Assembly (NCBI GenBank): GCA_963995525.1
Contig: OZ023205.1
Span: 41,280,879 to 41,344,878 of the forward strand
Origin: Escarpia spicata
Lineage: Eukaryota > Annelida > Polychaeta > Sabellida > Siboglinidae
Direction: 5' to 3'
DNA length: 64,000 nucleotides
This document shows positions 10,265 to 21,734 of this stretch, in pieces. Under the pieces are notes generated by a model. That model did no database searches and had not been told where the DNA came from. It was given only the letters and a program-made list of their open reading frames with translations. The position numbers and the translations under genes are program-made. How positions within the stretch are numbered: the stretch's first letter is position 1; every line of letters starts with the position of its first letter.

Positions 10265-11559
10265 CGGACTGATCGTTGAACTGGTTGTTGACTGTTGGTC
10301 CGGGTTGCTTGCCAGGGTCGAGAGATCGAGTGGGCCCGTAGGCGGAGAAGGCTGACTGGTCGTTGAACTGGTCGTTGGCTGTTGGTCCGGGTTGATTGTC
10401 TGGGTCGAGAGGTCGAGTGGTTACTATTGCGCATGCGCAATTACTTATTTAATTGACGTCACGTGAAGGGATTACATTACACACGCGCAAGTTCAATACA
10501 AGGTCTAACCAAAGTACTACCTGCTTGACCAACTCACTTCGTGTACAAATTTACTGCGCATAGCAGTTTGATGATGTCACTGCTCATGACGTCACTGCAT
10601 CATGACATCATATGAAGGGATTACATTACATTACATACGCGCAAGTTCAACACAAGGTCTAACCAAAGCACTATCTGCTTGAACAACTCACTTCGTGTAC
10701 AAAATTACTGCGCATACCATGACGTCATACAGGGTGCGCGTGCTTGCGACAAACAAACGTGTCCAGACACGTCTCGAGTACGGGTTTTTGTAACATACAC
10801 CAAAGGTATAATTCCAAAATGGTCGCTCTGTTCGAAAAACAAAACAAAACGAGGCTATAGGCTCTGGTATAACATAGTCCTATATGTAATCTACATTTCG
10901 TATACATTACTTCAGACAAAACAGTCTCCGTTGAATTTATAATCCTTTTATTGTAAATTATGCCTTACTATGACACCACATATTCGACATGTCATAGTCA
11001 AACAAATAAAGGCTCGGTTCCTTGGCGAAGCCTGGACCTACGGGTCAAGCAATCTCGTGTGTGACATATTCAAATGGTGTTCGGTATATTTTATTTTATT
11101 CAAAAAGTGGTCGCGTACCTTTGCAATAAAAATCCCTATGCTTTAACCTAGGATGAAAATTCCCTATGCTTTACCATGGGATAAAAATTCGAAAAGTGAT
11201 CGGATACCTTTGCAATAAAAATGGCCTATCCTTTAACATGGGTTAAAATTCGAAAAGTGGTCGGATACCTTTGCGATAAAAATGTCCTATGCTTTATCAT
11301 GGGGCCGGAACTACTTTTCCAAGCTCATTTGCATAACTAGCCACGCCCACAACGCCCAGCTCGCTCGTGATTGGTCAATTTCACAACTAACCATGCCCAT
11401 ATAAGGTCATTTATGCAAATTAGGCAACCTCATTTGCATAATTGGCGGGAAAGGGTTTGGCGCTGCACAGTGCAAAATCCCTATCTCTTAACATGGGGTT
11501 TGCACAAGGAGGCGCCAGCATACAGCGTACACCACCTACATTACTACTATCAACATCTC

Positions 11560-13924
11560 GTGATGTCTGGTGAAGATAATTGATTCCCCTCTGACGATGT
11601 TTTCTCTGACGACCTGAAGAATGTTCTTCTAGTTGAAGAGCGCAATGAAGGTCTTCTCTGGGACATAGTTGAACAGGTAGTCAAGGTCAAACCTGGTATG
11701 CAAGTGCCTTGTTTGAACATGTCGAGAACGCGTTCCTTGTAGAAGGCAAACTGTTTGTTTCGCCTCAAAGATCGGCACGACGTCTTTGATGTTGTACCAG
11801 ACGAGAAAGTCCCGCAATGTCTTCATGTCGTTTACTCTTAAGAACTGGTGTAATCTTCGTCGGATCTACCACCTCACCACCGGACGTGAGCATACGGGTC
11901 ATTACGATCACGCCATTGGCCCGTACATGCATGACTCGACTTGAGGGTGACTTAACAACACGACAGTTCTTCAGTCAGCTGAAGAAGGCCTCTTTTTAAG
12001 GAAGAGCGCTGTCATTGAGTCTCTCCTAGCTATCCATGTACTCCTACGGGAAATGACCTTTCGTGACCTAGCATCCATACGCTTTCAGGTACCTGTCATA
12101 TCTGAATCCACGTGCGATGTAACGAGTCATGTCTAGGGATTTCAGCTGATTCGTCGATATACACTTTCTCTGTTTCTTTCATGGAGAGGAAGTACCAGGA
12201 ATTGATTTACGACGTTGATATCGTATTTGCTCGAGGTGAAACCAATGAAAGGCAACTGAGGAAATCAAACGTATCATTGAAGCATGAGAGCTTTGTAGGG
12301 ATTGGACGGTTTCCACTCCCTCTTTGTTATTGTCGTGTCTATCGCTCCTATTCGTACCAGCTCGATTGGGCTTCCGCGAATTGCTGAAACACATCCTTGT
12401 AATCGCCTTTCATTGCTTCGTAGGCGGCATCGCTCATTGACTAAAGGATTGACTTCGGTTCGGACAGCAACTTATCGCTATATCAATACGGAAGTTGTGA
12501 CGTATTAAACCAGCACTCGAAGTCAAACGGCGGACGATAGGGGTAGTAGCGCGAGCATTCGGGAACACGAATGTTTTCGTCGTCGAAACGCTGGAACACT
12601 GTCGGAAACGGATGGTACATGCCACTCGGATAGATTTTGCGTATACTTCCCGTACACGTGCACTCATGTCTCTTCAGTTTCGATGCGTATTTCCATAACG
12701 AGTCGCCACACTTTCTACATCGATAAGAGTGAATATCCATGTCCACTTCTTGTATGTAAGAAAAGTGTGACTCGTGGGGATTCACGTACAATGTGTCGGG
12801 ATAGTGACATAACGATCGACGGACGAGTTCGGCGTTCGCCTTCCCACCTTCATCCTCCTGTGGTTTGATGAGTTTGTAGATGCAGACGTTGGGCTCGAAG
12901 GTGGTCTCTACACGACTGAGATCATCCATCGTCACCCCAACAAAATATTCTATGGCCACCCCGTCTTGATCGCAATCGAACGCCTTCACAGCGGAATCTA
13001 GGTGACGTCGGTCACATCCACAATTGAGGGCCAGACAGAGAAAGAGACACATGTTATCTGTGTACTTCTTGGAATAGATAGGTTAGCTTTCCAACGAGAT
13101 GACAGCTTTGTTCGTTTTGACATAGCTCGGAAGTGTGACGCCCACGATTCCTATTGTATGGTCTACGATGCGGTTGAAAAAGAATGTTACATTCGTGACA
13201 AGTTCACAAACCCACTGACAATCCGGACATTGATTGATAGCCCAGTGCAACAAGTCAGTTTCTCGAATACGCTCTAGAAATCCGTCGGTTATCGGTGATG
13301 AGACTGGGTTCGTCGAGGTAGCAGCCACAACAGCTGCACGAAGAATGGTATTATCTGCATCTACCCGTGACCTTGTTCCTCAGAATGAATTCGTAACGGA
13401 GATTAATCTTGAAAGCGTGCGTCTGTTTTCGAAACATGGTTTTCGGTGAACCTGGAGTGAACACGATCTCTGGTGACGTGGGTCGACCAGTGTTCTCGAA
13501 CTACGTCTCGCAGCTCCCTAGAGAGGTTGTCGACGAGGGGGATCGTTGTTGCTAACATGTGGTCGGTCTTCGCATGTTGATCGCTTTGGTAACGGAAGAT
13601 CGATGGGCTATTTAAGTATGCGCATACCATCTTGATGTGACGTAACAAGCTGTGTCGTTTCGCGAAGTCTCTTGTACATATCTGACAGCGGTGAGTATTG
13701 CCTTTCTGTGAGTCGTTAGATGGCACAATTCGCGATGGTGGTTTGCTGTAGGCGTGATCGTCGACGTAGGATTTGAGCATTCGCTTGATGTCGCCACTAG
13801 TGGTGACGATGCTGTGTGTATCAACGACGAATATCATTCCTGTACTTAACGTCGTGACTCGCCATAGCTGTTGAGGACGACCCCGCAATGACGACAAGGG
13901 TGTTGTTTCATCATGGATGATCAA
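11560..13924 (-). pseudogene. Polinton protein-primed DNA polymerase B, N-terminal part
   Basis: This is a family B DNA polymerase of Polinton/Maverick type, decayed and cut short. The 5' part (13403-13924) holds a C-x2-C-x12-H-x4-C finger. After a frameshift follow blocks typical of Polinton PolB: LRNKVTGR, FLERIRETD, WAINQ, WVCELVTNVTFF (about 13290-13390 and 13083-13328). Next come HFSYIQEVDMD, a second C-x2-C finger, and exonuclease motif I FDFEC (12483-13052). Downstream, with stops and shifts, lie exonuclease II-like GFTSSKYDINVV (near 12200), YLKAYGC, EYMDS, and exonuclease III-like FLVWYNIKD (near 11790). The reading ends after FTRHHE at the palindrome junction. All polymerase catalytic motifs would lie beyond that point, so this copy cannot make a polymerase. 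A ~95-bp repeat interrupts it at 11862-11957. Confidence 0.85.
11862..11957 (-). repeat. Short dispersed repeat inserted in PolB
   Basis: The segment with CATGCATGTACGGGCCAATGG and AATGACCCGTATGCTCACG interrupts the polymerase frame between AFFS-LKN and the MKTLRDFL block. Near-copies lie at 21150-21230 (same plus-strand orientation) and at 21800-21860 and 21936-22040 (opposite), so it is a small dispersed element. Confidence 0.7.
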
Positions 13925-14434
13925 AGTACAACTGAAAGTTTTTTTTTTTTTAAGTTTCTATATCAAACTGTCAGTGAACGGGTTGACGTCACAGACCAAT
14001 GACTAAAAGGCTAGCTATGATTGACACGGTAGCGCAACAATGACTGCAAGGGTAGCTGTCAGTGACACGTTAGCGGGGACACGTAGGCGTGTCAACTAAG
14101 ACATATGAATAGTCCACGCGTGCGCGTGTCACTATGGTACATGTACAAGCGTGTCAACTCAGACAGAAGAATAGTGCGCGCGTTTGCGCGGGGGTTGGGG
14201 TATAATTCATAACGCAGAAAGTCACTCTTCGATTCGAAAGGTTTTACAAACAACACAAAGCGCTATTTCAACTAATTTTATTCTAGGAGACATATAAATA
14301 GTAACCATCAACCAGTTTTGTTTTTAAAATCACTACTACTATTGCATAATAAACTGACGTATTAGTCACTAACAAAGAATAACCTAGTCTTAACTACAAC
14401 ATAGCGTTCGACTACACTACAAAAGAATAATACG
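13925..14434. other. Polinton 5' flank, no gene
   Basis: A poly-T tract (13940-13951) is followed by a region with two copies of TGTCAACTAAGAC/TGTCAACTCAGAC next to GCGCG-rich tracts (14080-14195). No coding region. It ends with ATACG, the target duplication of the following retrotransposon. Confidence 0.5.
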
Positions 14435-14599
14435 TGTTGCATTATGACAATGACTGTTCCCCGCTCATTGTACTAAAATGTATTACAGGATGATACCTTC
14501 GCATTGTGGCCTGCGACTGCAATAAACATGTCAGTTTGACAGTTCATAATGTCACATGTTCGCTTGCGTTATGCTAACAGTATAGGCGAAAACGCAACA
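14435..14599 (+). repeat. 5' LTR
   Basis: Starts TGTTGCATTATGACAATG and ends CGCAACA. Contains an AATAAA at 14521-14526. It matches 19084-19247 apart from a 5-bp insertion near the start and a missing 4-bp segment near ATGTCAC. Confidence 0.88.
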
Positions 14600-14740
14600 T
14601 GGTGTGTAAGTGTAACCACTCGCATAACAAACTGTGAGTACACACCTTTAGTGACTTTATTTAGAGCCCTAATCACGCTCGCTCGCTATTTATCGCCCGT
14701 ATTGCGTCAGTGTTTTGCAATCTCTCAATAATTCGCGAAC

Positions 14741-15496
14741 ATGACTGACACGCAGCCTGCTACTGAACGACCACCGGCTCCTTCGTTAAATTCGCACATT
14801 TCGCCACCCGAAAAACTCGAACTACACAATGATACTGCACATCAGTGGAAACTCTGGAAGCAGATGTGGAAGAATTACAGTCTCATATCGCATCTTGACC
14901 AACAGCCAAGCGATTACCTGACGGCGCTGTTCCTGCACTGTGTCGGCACCGAAGCGCTAAAAATATACAATGGATTCGTGTTCAGTGAGGAAGAAGACAA
15001 GACCGATCTACCAACAGTAATCAAAAAGTTCGACCAACACATCATTGGAGACACAAACTAAACTTTTGAGCGCTATATCTTCAACGAAAGAAACCAAGAC
15101 CCTACAGAGAGCATTGACTCGTACGTCACTGCACTGCGCACTCTGGCGAAAACGTGCAACTTCTGCGATTGTCTCGGAGATTCTCTGTTACGAGACAGAA
15201 TTGTACGCGGCACGAAGGACAGCCAGAATAGAAAAAGACTACTTCAGCAGTCCAACTTGACACTCAAAAAGTGCATTGATATATGCCGCAGCGCTGAAAC
15301 AGCCAGTAACCACTTCAAAGTGATGAGCGGTCCCGAAGATCATGTACACAGAGTACAAACAATACCTACTCACAAGCAGCAGACGCCCAGGCCCAAAAGA
15401 GGTAATCAAACAGGCGGACACACTTCTAAGGTCCCTCAAGATCTGATCGACTGCAGAATTTGTACAAGCCGACACATCAGAAAGAAAGAAGAGTGA
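14741..15496 (+). pseudogene. Ty3/gypsy gag
   Basis: The Gag protein would form the retrotransposon particle and bind RNA. The ATG at 14741 opens a frame that reads through one in-frame TAA (15059-15061) and continues unchanged to a TGA at 15494. The middle has the pattern PTESIDSYVTALRTLAKTC and LRDRIVRG, typical of gypsy Gag proteins. A frameshift near 15490 separates this part from the nucleocapsid knuckle CTNCGGRNHYAAKC (C-x2-C-x4-H-x4-C, about 15514-15555) in the next frame. Confidence 0.85.
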
Positions 15497-18400
15497 CGGC
15501 ATGGGGTAAGAAGTGCACCAATTGCGGTGGCAGAAATCACTACGCTGCAAAATGCGAGCAAAGGTCAAGGCCAAATGCAAGGCCCAGACAACACGGCAAT
15601 GTCTACTCCGTGCAACAGACAGCTGAATCAAGCGACAGTGAATATGTACTTGGTGTAGAGAACAAATCGGAGAAAGTATTCTCAGCTTGCGCAGGCAAAG
15701 AAATTCTTGCCAAGATGCTGCTTGGAGAACAGGAAGTTCAATTTCAAATTGACAGCGGAGCAACAGTAAATGTACTGCCAGTGAAATTCGCAGCCGGCCT
15801 AGAATTTGAAGCTTATAACAAGACTCTGAAAATTTGGAAAAGTACGGTTCTAATCCCCCTAGGCAAGCGACGTATGAAAATCCGCAATCCTACTAACGGG
15901 AAGAAGTACAGCATCGAGTTCGTAATGGTGCAGGAAGACCTACTGCCCCTACTCGGAAAACGTGTAGCAGAACAAATGGAGCTGATCACAGTGAACTATC
16001 GCAACTTCGCACAAGTCGCATCTATTTCATCAAAGGACACTGACTCTTGCTAGAAACTGCTCGCCGAGTACACAGATGTACTTGATCGAGAAATCGACAC
16101 ATTACCAGGGAAAGTACATCTACATGTTGATGAGACAGTCACCCCTGTCACCTCTGCTACTGGGCGCATACCTGTGGCATCGCGTTCGTAGGTAAAAGCT
16201 GAACTGAATCGACTCCAAAAACTTGGAGTGATCGCGCCAATCGATGTTCCAACGGACTGGACCAGTCGCATGGTGGTCGCGACAAAGAAGTCAGGCGACC
16301 TGAGGATCTGCATCGATCCAAAACCTCTGAACTATGTGCTGAAACGAGAGCGGTACCAAATGCCAATCATGGATGAAGTGCTACCGGAACTGGCAAAGGC
16401 AAAATACTTCACCAAACTTGACCTATCCTCGAGAATCGACTATGATTCGAGCATCCTAACGACATTCCAGACTTGATTTGGGCGATTCAGATGGCTTCGA
16501 CTCCCATTCGGTCTAAACGTGAGTTCTGAGATCTTCCAGAAGCGTCTTCTACAAGCTCTGGAAGGACTAGAAGGCGTGATATGCATCACCGACGACATCA
16601 TCGTGTACGGTGCAGGTGACAATTCAGCGGACGCGTCGAGAAATCACGACCGCAATCTGGAAGAAGTGTTGAAGAGATGCAGAGAGAGGGGAATAACGCT
16701 CAACAGAGAGAAGGCAGAAGTCAAGAAAACCGAAATCTCGTTCCTCGGACATCTGATGTCAGACGTTGGTCTCCGACCCAACCCCAAGAAGGTGGAAGCG
16801 ATCACAAAACTCCAGACTACGTCCTCAGTGGAAGAAGTTCATTGTCTGAATGGCACAGTGAACTACTTAGCCAAGTTCCTGCCACGGCTCTCCGCTGCAA
16901 TGAAACCAATTCGGCAACTCACACCCAAAGAAGTGCACTGGAATTGGTCTCGCACTCAAGACCAGGCGTTCGCAGACGTCAAGAGGCTGGTAACAGAAGC
17001 GCCACTACTCAGCTTCTACGATCCTTAGTCGTAACTGGTGATACAGTGCGACGCCAGTGAAAAAGGACTTGGCGCAACTCTTCTACAGCATGGGAAACGT
17101 GTAGCGCGCTTACGGACGTCGAGACTCGCTACGCGCAAATTGAGAAAGAGATGCTGGCAATCGTCTTTTCACTGCCGAAGTTCCACCAATACACCTTTGG
17201 CAGACACACAACTGTCCACAGCGATCACAAGCCTCTGGAGGCCATTGTGAAAAAACCTCTTGTCAAGGCACCCAGACGTCTGCAAGGAATGCTACTGAGA
17301 GTTCAACAATATGACATCGAGGTCATCTACTGTAAAGGAAAAGAAATGCACATTGCTGACATGCTCTCCCGTGCGTATCTGCCAAACGACGGCTGTAGCC
17401 AAGCAGAATTGGAACAAGTGAACATGGTGTCCTTCCTTCCAATCCGCCCCGAATGACTACAACAGATACGGAACGCCACAGAACAAGATGAAGTATCGCA
17501 GCAACTCTCCAAGGTCATACTCCAAGGATGGCCTGATGACAGAAGTCAGCTGCATACAGTTCTGCATCCGTACTTCCACGTGAGAGATGAAATGTCCATG
17601 CAAGATGGCATCATCTTCAAAGGAGAACGTACTCTGATATCACGTAGCCTGAGATCTGAAATCAAAAAGGCGATCCACTCCTCACACGTTGGAATAGATG
17701 GCTCTTTGCGAAGGGCAAGAGAATTCGTGTTCTGGCCGGGCATGTCAGCCGACATCAGAGAGTACAACTCCACATGTGAGACCTGTCGCAAATACGAAGT
17801 CGACCATCCAAGAGAATCACTCATGCTGCACGACGTCCCTGACCGACCATGGCAAAAAGTCGGGACAGATATATTCTCGTTCGAAGGCAAGTCTTACCTA
17901 GTCACAGTCGACTATTTCTCGAATTTTTGGGAAATTTAACGTCTTGAGGACACGACCACGACAACAGTCATTCGCAAGCTGAAGGGTCACTTCGCCAGAT
18001 ACGGCATACCTTGTCATGTTGTCTCAGATCCAGGTCCTCAGTTCACAGCATCGACGTTTCACGACTTCTCGGTCGAGTGGAATTTCGAGCACTTTCTGGT
18101 CAGTTCAGCGAACCAGAAGGCTAACGGCAAGGCAGAGTCCGCTGTAAAATCTGCCAAGCGACTGATGAGAAAAAACAAAGACACGAACACTGATCAATTT
18201 CTGGCATTGTTAGACGTTCGCAACACGCCCACACAAGGTGTTGGAAGCAGCCCGGTCCAGCGGCTCATGAACCGACGAACGAGGACGTTGCTTCCGATGA
18301 CGAGCGAACTGCTTAAACCGAGCTCCGCGACAGCCACTGAAGTTGATAAGATACGTCTGCAGCTTAACCAAGCCAAACAGAAGACACACTACGACAGATC

Positions 18401-18797
18401 TGCCCATGATCTTCCCGTTCTGGAGGAGGGAGATACTGTGCGGATGAGACCATTCGTTCAGGGTAGTCGTGTCTGAAGGAAAGCTGTCGTCAACAGGCGT
18501 CTAGACGAAAGGTCGTACGAGTTTGAGACAGGCGACGGGGTATACAGGCGCAACCGCGTGCAGCTGAGGAAGTCGGCTGAACCTCCGCTGCAAGTCCGCG
18601 CACCGCTTGTCGACGACATCATCAACCCTCAACGAGATGTGGATGCGGAAGACGTTACGCCAATCGAGATGCCGACAACGGTCGCCGAAGCCGCATCTAC
18701 GTCGATCCGTCGAGACGTCCGTCCGCAGATCGTAACATCGAGATCGGGTCGTCAGATGAAATCGCCGGACTACCTCAAAGATTACGACTGCAAGTGA
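15460..18797 (+). pseudogene. Ty3/gypsy pol (protease-RT-RNase H-integrase)
   Basis: Protease motif IDSGATVNVLP near 15750. RT blocks include WTSRMVVATKKSGDLRICID, YFTKLDLSS, LPFGL and the catalytic DD in ITDDIIVYG (near 16590; usually Y-x-D-D). RNase H shows QCDASEKGLGA (17041 on) and, after a frameshift near 17105, HSDHKPLEAI. Integrase has a zinc-binding HSSHVG...CETC, first aspartate in VGTDIFS, second in VVSDPGPQF and glutamate in NGKAES. In-frame stops fall at about 16051, 16189, 16474, 17026, 17032, 17454, 17937 and 18474. Only one clear frameshift is seen within pol, so decay has been mainly by point mutation. Confidence 0.9.
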
Positions 18798-19083
18798 AGA
18801 CTACAGACTGTATATATTCCGCATATTTCTAATTTTGTTTGACTCCCCATGAGCTGACATTTAAATTAGTAACAGTTTATTGTCAGTGAGTAGTATGATT
18901 CATTCGTCCAGGGACTCACTATTATGAACATTAATATGTTAGTCAGATTAGACTACTCGCGTAATTTTATTTTTATGTGAATACTTCCAAACAAGGACAG
19001 TTCAATCGTTCACATTGTTAGTTGCTATTTTTGAGTAATTGCTACTGTTGCAAGAACTTTTATTGACACCAATGCTTATGCAA

Positions 19084-19247
19084 TGTTATGACAATGACTG
19101 TTCCCCGCTCATTGTACTAAAATATATTACAGGATGATCCCTTCGCATCGTGGCCTGCGACTGCAATAAACATGTCAGTTTGACAGTTCATAATGTCACT
19201 CAAATGTTCGCTTGCGTTATGCTAACAGTATAGGCGAAAACGCAACA
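19084..19247 (+). repeat. 3' LTR
   Basis: Starts TGTTATGACAATGACTG and ends CGCAACA, with AATAAA at 19165-19170. No strong polypurine tract is visible just upstream. Confidence 0.88.
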
Positions 19248-19252
19248 ATACG

Positions 19253-20066
19253 TGTTCATCTACAACTATTAAGCACGAGCTACGTGACGTTCATTGACTT
19301 GTCGTTCTCGTGAGCAGTCGCTATAGTTGTTAGATCAGTGAGAACTGTTCGACGGGAGAGAAGACGCGTTGAATACTATGGTCACAAGCGATACGCTCCA
19401 AACAAGTTCGGGTAGGTTTATATACATAAACTCGCTTTAGACGTTGTCTCTAGTTAATCACGAGACAGTACATTCATCATCCGTATATAACAGCAGGGGA
19501 ACTTCCGATGGTGAATTGGTATGAATTTGGTGCAGCAAACTTGCGAAAATATAAGAATATTTGATCAAGATAAGTGATTGATTGTATGCATACATAACAT
19601 AATTATATATATATATAGTCATCCATTTTTTTTTTAAAGTTAGCTAGAGGGAGAAATCTAGAGTAGATTAAAAGTAGGCGATTTTCGAGCGATAATTGGG
19701 GACGTTAATGTAATCGGAACGTTGTTTACAAAGTAGGTCACTGGAGAAGTTAGCGTAACGTGAACGACAATAGAATAGCGTTATTTGAGATAATCGATGT
19801 AGTTAGATGAGTAATTAAAACTTAAAATAGCAACCTTTTAAAGTGTATATTAGTACACAGGAAACAGTCTTTGTAAAGACTACCTTGTATCTAAGCCTAA
19901 CCTGAATACATTGTCATCGACATCGTAACTAGGTAAGGCACGGTGTGTCACTGTGCGTTAACAAATATAACTAATTATAACCTAAACAATCTGGTGTAAA
20001 TTGTGCACAGAAAAGTCTTTTGAAAGACTATATCAAAAACTATTTTGAACATAAATAAATTCTGAT
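19253..20066. other. Gene-free segment upstream of ORF1 relic
   Basis: No gene. Two related hairpins, AGTCTTT-GT-AAAGACT near 19870 and AGTCTTT-TG-AAAGACT near 20010, each follow ACACAGG/GCACAGA, so a ~140-bp unit may be duplicated here. It may be the 5' untranslated region of the CR1/L2-like element that follows. Confidence 0.4.
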
Positions 20067-20930
20067 ATGGCACCTTGCAAGCGGCAAATCAGGGCAAAAC
20101 GACACTTGGTTTGCAACGATTGCCAGAGCTGGATGGATTTTGCGTTGTCTGGCTGTCCAAAATCATGGGCAGAGACCAAAGACGACGGATTCACTTTTCG
20201 GTGTATGGGGTGTTTGAGGGTGGAATGTCTGACGAAGGAGGTGTGTAAGTTGACGGATATAATGAAGGAGATGGAGGTGAGACTCAACATAGAAATAGAT
20301 GGAGCAGAGAGGGATGACGCGGAGAGAGTTGAGAATTCTACAACACAGAAGGAGCAGAGTTGTGACACGGATACTGAAGAAAGGAGACTGAGAGGAGGGA
20401 AGGTGACCTGTGTGAAGGAACAAGACATCGAGAAGAGAGAGGGACGGAGGAAAAGTGTTCGGCAGAGGAAAAGAAAACGGGTCAGTGGGGATAGATCAAC
20501 AGGTAGTCAGACTGTATAGAACCAGGAGAGACGTGACAGCGATACAGGTGGTGAAGAGGTAGATACCACAGAGGCAGTTGGTAAGACTGTGAGACAGAAG
20601 ACTGATGGAAGAAGACAGAGTGTTTAGCAAAAAACAGAAAACATGACAGGCGTGAAGGTGACAGGTGAGAAAGTGACCGTAGTGAAGGAGGTAGCCGGGG
20701 AAAAGGGACTGGAGAGGAGAGAAGAAAATGTGATGGGAGGAAAGAAGAAGGGACGAACGGAAGTGAGAGTAAATGTGCTAGAAGAGAGGATGACAGGAGG
20801 AAAGGGGACAAGAGAAAACGCGACAGGGAAGAAGGGAATGCAAGAGAATGTGACGGGAGAGAAGTTAGGTCCAAGCAGCGTATGCTACTTTGTAATTTTG
20901 TTGATATATACAACCAATAGAATTATTTAA
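20067..20930 (+). pseudogene. CR1/L2-like retrotransposon ORF1 fragment
   Basis: The first ~45 residues have a PHD-like cysteine pattern (VCNDCQSWM...GC...FRCMGCLRVECL) of the kind found in ORF1 of CR1/L2 non-LTR elements. It is followed by a coiled, charged stretch and a long Lys/Glu/Gly-rich tail. The same frame runs to 20930 if TAG stops at 20517-20519 and 20625-20627 are ignored. No reverse transcriptase follows, so it is a truncated element. ORF1 proteins of this class are thought to bind RNA, but the assignment rests on motif pattern only. Confidence 0.6.
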
Positions 20931-21289
20931 GCAATTGAATATTGTTATGAAATTATACACATTTATTTTGAATGTATGTATGTCCATACATTATTCAAAT
21001 AGGGAACATACTTTTTTGATACATTCCGACAGGAACACAACTCTTAGCGGGTGCATGCGTGTGTGATATCATGCTTGAAACACAACACCATATTTTATTG
21101 ACTAAAGAAGGTACCAATGAATAATGACATGGCTTGCGGTTTTTTATAACTTCACCAGCAGTCGCGAACATACGGGTCATTACGACCACGCCATTGGCTC
21201 GTACATGCATGATATGACAACCATGTCATCGGTTCGTTCGATGATGATGATCTTGTTGTTAATTAAACACGGTGCCGATCAATAACGAA

Positions 21290-21488
21290 AATATTATATG
21301 TAATCGACGCCGAAAGTAAATATGAATCAGTGTCGATGAGTAGGCGGGCTATCTGAAGGTTCTCCATCTCATCAGAAGTCATAGATGACGTCGCGGTTCT
21401 TGACGATCTCAAGCACGGCCTCGAACTCAGCGTAAGCGACGACGTTCACGGTTGTCGTCAGTGCATCGCGGAAATGATTCTCGATGCG
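21290..21488 (-). pseudogene. Polinton capsid C-terminus and protease start
   Basis: On the minus strand 21372-21488 encodes the last ~38 residues of a Polinton major capsid protein (ALTTTVNVVAYAEFE, ending VIYDF then TGA), clearly related to the end of the capsid relic at 57440-57561. Six bases further a new ATG (21365-21367) starts MENLQIARLL, matching METLQNARLL of the protease relic at 57562. Gene order and spacing are as in the 57-kb copy, so this is a second Polinton fragment, inverted relative to the first. Confidence 0.85.
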
Positions 21489-21599
21489 TATTATCTTATG
21501 TTTCGCTATCACAGCTTTTTGATGAAGGTTTTTGCGAACGATTTCGACACTGATTTAGTGGCAAACGATTGTCGTGTGTTTGATACTTTAAACAGTTGA
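21486..21599 (+). pseudogene. Adenain-like protease C-terminus (Polinton)
   Basis: The plus strand reads YYLMFRYHSF, then VFANDFDTDLVANDCRVF and a stop. This resembles the C-terminal end of adenovirus-type cysteine proteases of Polintons, and its start matches AYLMFRC of the 57.7-kb relic. It lies head to head with the capsid fragment, three bases overlapping, so the two pieces were joined by an inversion or a fold-back duplication. The catalytic part is missing. Confidence 0.7.
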
Positions 21600-21734
21600 C
21601 ATACAGTACATTGTAGTACCGTGTTTTGACACTGATTCATGTTTACTTTCGACGACGAGTGTATACATGTGTATAGTATAGCTTCGTTTGTTTTGCAAGT
21701 TGTTTCGCTACTGTTTGACATTTGATGCTTGTTT

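Larger units (their letters stand above)
7550..11550. repeat. Right arm of ~10 kb palindrome
   Basis: Reverse complement of 1391-5640. The outer end reads CCTACATTACTACT. Beyond it, with at most a few bases between, lies the Polinton DNA polymerase relic on the minus strand, so one end of the palindrome is fused to a truncated viral-type gene. The inner end lies within the 25/26-bp array. Confidence 0.9.
14435..19247 (+). mobile_element. Ty3/gypsy LTR retrotransposon, decayed
   Basis: Short LTRs (165 and 164 bp) bound the element, with the duplication ATACG on both sides (14430-14434 and 19248-19252). A TGGTGTGTAAG sequence directly after the 5' LTR looks like a primer-binding site starting with TGG. 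Between the LTRs lie gag and pol in the order nucleocapsid knuckle, protease, reverse transcriptase, RNase H, integrase. No envelope ORF. LTRs differ by small indels (5 bp near the start, 4 bp near the end) and a few substitutions, and pol carries many stops, so the copy is dead but not ancient. Confidence 0.92.

Noticed and set aside
18300..19083. Search for an envelope gene after Ty3 pol
   Set aside because: Only the pol C-terminal tail (to 18797) and non-coding DNA are present.
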